Source: Hirudo medicinalis
Taxonomy: Eukaryota; Annelida; Clitellata; Hirudinida; Hirudinidae
Assembly: GCA_011800805.1 (NCBI GenBank)
Contig: MPNW01000999.1
Location: forward strand, 1-23,152
Length of the DNA: 23,152 bases
Reading direction: 5' to 3'
Under the pieces are notes generated by a model. The model had not been told where the DNA came from. It ran no database searches and saw nothing but the letters and a program-made list of their open reading frames with translations. Shown in pieces: positions 21,256-23,152 of this stretch (positions are counted from its first letter, which is position 1; each line of letters begins with the position of its first letter). A program made the position numbers and the translations under genes.

Positions 21256-21425
21256 ACATCATCAACATCACCAGCAGCATCACTTACCTTTCTCTTTCAA
21301 ATACTGCAGGCCACTTGGTCTTGTCCACTGGTATGTAGTTGAGGAGTAGCTGCATGATTACAAATGCTGGTTAAGCCATCATCATCATCATCACTGACGT
21401 CATCATCATCATAATCGTCCTTGTG

Positions 21426-21466
<41 letters not shown>

Positions 21467-21807
21467 TGCAATCATCCTACCATGTGATTACATTTCAAAT
21501 GCACTACCATCTGGTCACATATTGTGTTGCATTGGTGTTTAAGATCAACATTACTCAGTATACAGTAATGGTTATGATGATGATGATGACGATGGTGATG
21601 ATGATGGTGGTGATGATGATGATGATGATGACATGCCTAATAAATTGATGATAATATCATTAGCACTATCACAATGACGACGACGATGATAACAATTTGG
21701 AGTGTCCACATGATTTCTAAGAACACTTGTTGTGAAATCACTTAATACATGCTGAGATGCTTGATAATGATGATGATGATGATGCTAGTGATGATGATGA
21801 TGATGCT

Positions 21808-21852
<45 letters not shown>

Positions 21853-22892
21853 CATTTGGCAATCTTCATTTGATGGTGATGATTATTGCGACAGCAACAC
21901 AAAATGTTACCAGTGCTCGCAATAAAGATAACTAGATAAATATGACTACTAATTTCTAAATATAATAATTAATATCATTTTATATGCAATAGTAATTGCC
22001 TCTATTAAACATGATTTCAAATCATAAATTTATTTCCTGCTCACCTTCCAAACCGTGGCCCTGATCGAATGGCTGTCCAGACAGCCAACTGCAGAAGAAA
22101 AAATACTGATGAGTAAAAGTGACAATTAACTGTTATAATATAATATGACAATGTAATGTGAAAATATAACATGATTACAATAGTAAACAACATGTTAGTG
22201 ATTAGAAATATTGCGTAATTGATTGCTCAAGTGATTGATAACAGATCAACACATCATCAACTAATAATGAATCATTGACTGCAGGTTGATTTCGTCGTTA
22301 CATCATGAAAATGTATTTCTTCAAGCACAGACACTTGTAAATGCTATGTGAGTGTGATTCCCAAAGTAATATTCCGGTCAGAAAAATAATTGAAGTACAT
22401 AAAGTTCTCCATTGTTCATATTTTTTATCAATCAGACATTTCTTTATTGAGAAATATTCAACAAAATCAAGTTGCATTAGTAATCAAGTTAGTAAATACG
22501 CATAACTACACTAAACAAATGGTAATTTGTGGTAATAAAACAAGGAACAAATTAAATTTAAATACATTTCAAAAATTTCAAAAATTTAAAACAATTTGCA
22601 GACAGCCACTGTTCAAAGACATTCTTCAATAAAAACTAAGCTTAAAAACACACCACGAAATGTCAGCTTTCTGAGATCATCTAAGTCTATGATGTCAGCT
22701 GACAGAATCTTTTCAATGCATCTTCTTCTGGAGGAGTCAAGAAACATTATTTAAATAAAAAAGTTTCACTTCCTTGGCACTTTATTTTTCAATTTTCGAT
22801 TTTATCAACAGTTTAATCTTTAACGGAGTCTGTTAAATTTGCAAATCGCTAAAATTCAGTTTCTGTACGGACCTCTCCACTGCGGAAGCCAT
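17153..22892 (-). CDS. TBC1D13: TBC1D13 Rab GTPase-activating protein, complete 14-exon gene
   Basis: TBC-domain proteins speed GTP hydrolysis by Rab GTPases; human TBC1D13 acts on Rab35 in endocytic recycling. Exons: 22892-22873, 22727-22654, 22088-22045, 21349-21288, 21136-21058, 20552-20470, 19928-19760, 19247-19110, 18923-18863, 18602-18504, 18299-18156, 17941-17860, 17459-17402, 17218-17153; 1179 nt, 392 aa (human 400), all phases joining. The arginine-finger motif IxxDxxR is intact (I116-D119-R122), as is the glutamine-finger YVQ (221-223), so it should be catalytic. Strong matches include PLNPHPKSKWGKYF, HWEVVERILFVYAKLNPG, SEIRDNFIKHLDDS, LRIWDSLFSD and VCCAML. The first coding exon is only 20 nt, with a GTCCGT donor. 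Introns are full of microsatellites and SINEs. Confidence 0.97.
17236..17288. repeat. (AAT)n microsatellite in TBC1D13 intron 13
   Basis: About 16 ATA/AAT units with one break, 18 bp from the acceptor side of the last exon. Confidence 0.95.
17581..17720 (+). mobile_element. tRNA-derived SINE, antisense in TBC1D13 intron 12
   Basis: The head is tRNA-like: GTGCGGG (17581-17587) pairs perfectly with CCCGCAC (17651-17657). The A box TGGCCGAACGG (17589-17599) resembles Ser/Leu tRNAs, and the B box is GTTCGAAACC (17638-17647). A non-tRNA body follows (GCCGTGAGCGCCCTCTGG ... GCTACATGGAGCTACATC), shared with the element at 7812. Confidence 0.75.
18027..18130. repeat. Compound (AAC)/(AGT)/(AAT) microsatellite in TBC1D13 intron 11
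   Basis: AAC units, then seven AGT units, then AAT/AAC mixtures; 26 bp beyond the donor of exon 11. Confidence 0.95.
19280..19333. repeat. Perfect 27-bp direct repeat
   Basis: Two identical 27-bp copies, 19280-19306 and 19307-19333, beginning CATTAAGATTGATAAC and ending GATCT. A decayed third copy may follow (CGTTACGATCAATAAAG). It lies in TBC1D13 intron 7, just before the SINE at 19370. Confidence 0.9.
19370..19458 (+). mobile_element. tRNA-like SINE head, antisense in TBC1D13 intron 7
   Basis: GGTGCAAG (19370-19377) pairs with CTTGCACC (19451-19458). The A box is TAGCTCAGAGG (19379-19389) and the B box GTTCGAAACCC (19438-19448). The 89-nt cloverleaf is not functional: the apparent anticodon stem CGTTC/GAACG encloses only 4 nt, and the T stem is mismatched. 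The B-box side (GTTCGAAACCCAGCT...CCGCC) matches the element at 7812. Confidence 0.65.
20093..20281. repeat. (AAT)n/(AAC)n microsatellite in TBC1D13 intron 6
   Basis: About 19 clean AAT units, then mixed AAC/AAT. It runs up to an undetermined base (N) at 20284. Confidence 0.95.
20285..20454. repeat. 26-bp minisatellite, six full copies and one partial
   Basis: Unit GTTAATACATTACATTTACA plus TAACAT, at 20285, 20311, 20337, 20363, 20389 and 20415, with a partial copy at 20441. Copies 1-4 end AACAT and copies 5-6 end AATAT; otherwise they are identical. No spacers, so not CRISPR-like. It ends 16 bp before exon 6. Confidence 0.95.
20573..20904. repeat. (GAT)n with 27-bp ATCAGAGATGGT minisatellite, TBC1D13 intron 5
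   Basis: Pure GAT runs, the longest about 20 units (20681-20748), are broken by ATCAGAGATGGT. At 20820-20895 this settles into tandem 27-bp units (ATCAGAGATGGTGATGATGA...). The translated Asp-rich frame is a repeat product, not a gene. Confidence 0.95.
21151..21266. repeat. (ATC)n microsatellite in TBC1D13 intron 4
   Basis: ATC and ACC units, complementary in strand to the GAT tract of intron 5. It lies between exons 5 and 4. Confidence 0.95.
21378..21855. repeat. (ATC)n and (GAT)n tracts in TBC1D13 intron 3
   Basis: ATC runs at about 21378-21467 are followed by GAT runs at 21573-21631 and 21768-21851, so the intron holds self-complementary arms. Confidence 0.95.
22089..22653 (-). other. 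TBC1D13 intron 2, no other feature
   Basis: 565 bp of AT-rich intron without a repeat array, SINE or recognisable gene; a plus-strand open stretch at 22390-22632 has no coding look. Confidence 0.55.
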
Positions 22893-23069
22893 ATTTTTGT
22901 TTACTTCAACACGTGATAAAACCCTGCCCCAGGTTTTTCTTTTAAAGCGTTGAAATACCTCTCCAAATTTCCCCAAATTGTTCTTTTTTTCACCGCCGAT
23001 TAAAATCAATTTTCTAAATATGACTATTAACTTTAATACGTATATAATAATAATAACAATGACAACGGC

Positions 23070-23137
<68 letters not shown>

Positions 23138-23152
23138 CAACAATAATAATAA
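22893..23152. other. TBC1D13 upstream flank ending in (AAT)n
   Basis: Promoter-side DNA of TBC1D13. From about 23044 to the window end it is an (AAT)n/(AAC)n microsatellite of some 35 units, cut by the window edge. Confidence 0.6.
22910..22915. promoter_or_regulatory. E-box CACGTG upstream of TBC1D13
   Basis: A canonical palindromic E-box 18 bp above the TBC1D13 start codon, so it is in the 5' UTR or core promoter. Such sites bind bHLH factors of the MYC/MITF/TFEB type; use is not shown. Confidence 0.35.

Overview
The window is nuclear DNA from an animal. Seven multi-exon protein genes can be traced exon by exon, all with matching splice phases. The introns are short (55 to about 700 bp) and packed with trinucleotide microsatellites and a tRNA-derived SINE. 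The host must build cilia and centrioles, because the window holds intact epsilon-tubulin (TUBE1) and the Bardet-Biedl chaperonin-like gene MKKS/BBS6; nematodes and many insects lack such genes. I cannot name the species from sequence alone; a non-vertebrate metazoan fits best.

Layout. 1-2749 is gene-free and rich in (GAT)n/(ATC)n, (AAT)n and (GGAT)n/(ATCC)n tracts. 2886-6483 (-) is a complete 12-exon TUBE1 gene of 481 aa. A 399-bp bidirectional promoter region separates it from a divergent 9-exon gene, 6883-10077 (+), for a protein with two matrin/U1-type zinc fingers. 10472-12146 (-) is MKKS/BBS6 in 2 coding exons (495 aa), tail-to-tail with the zinc-finger gene. Only 222 bp upstream, 12369-12964 (-) is a 2-exon dithiol glutaredoxin of 138 aa. 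13557-14172 (-) and 15468-16151 (+) are two divergent small four-span membrane-protein genes whose single coding introns lie at the same place and phase, so they look like paralogues. 17153-22892 (-) is a complete 14-exon TBC1D13 gene, a Rab GTPase-activating protein of 392 aa, with repeat-laden introns. The window ends in an (AAT)n tract.

The genes do not form an operon, but there is a theme. TUBE1 (centriole triplet microtubules) and MKKS (BBSome assembly at the basal body) are both ciliary, and an RFX X-box-like palindrome lies upstream of the first four-span gene. TBC1D13 acts on endosomal and recycling Rab traffic.

The most unusual signal is in the splice sites. Of 36 coding introns reconstructed, six have a GTC donor (four of them GTCG) and two are best read as GC-AG. 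Most are fixed by phase and by conserved protein sequence on both sides, so they are unlikely to be annotation errors. Other points of note are a three-copy SINE family always antisense to its host gene, complementary (GAT)n/(ATC)n arms bracketing one TBC1D13 exon, hairpin-forming and 26-bp minisatellites in introns, and a plus-strand 144-codon frame (plus stop) with one in-frame TGA antisense to the 3' end of TBC1D13.
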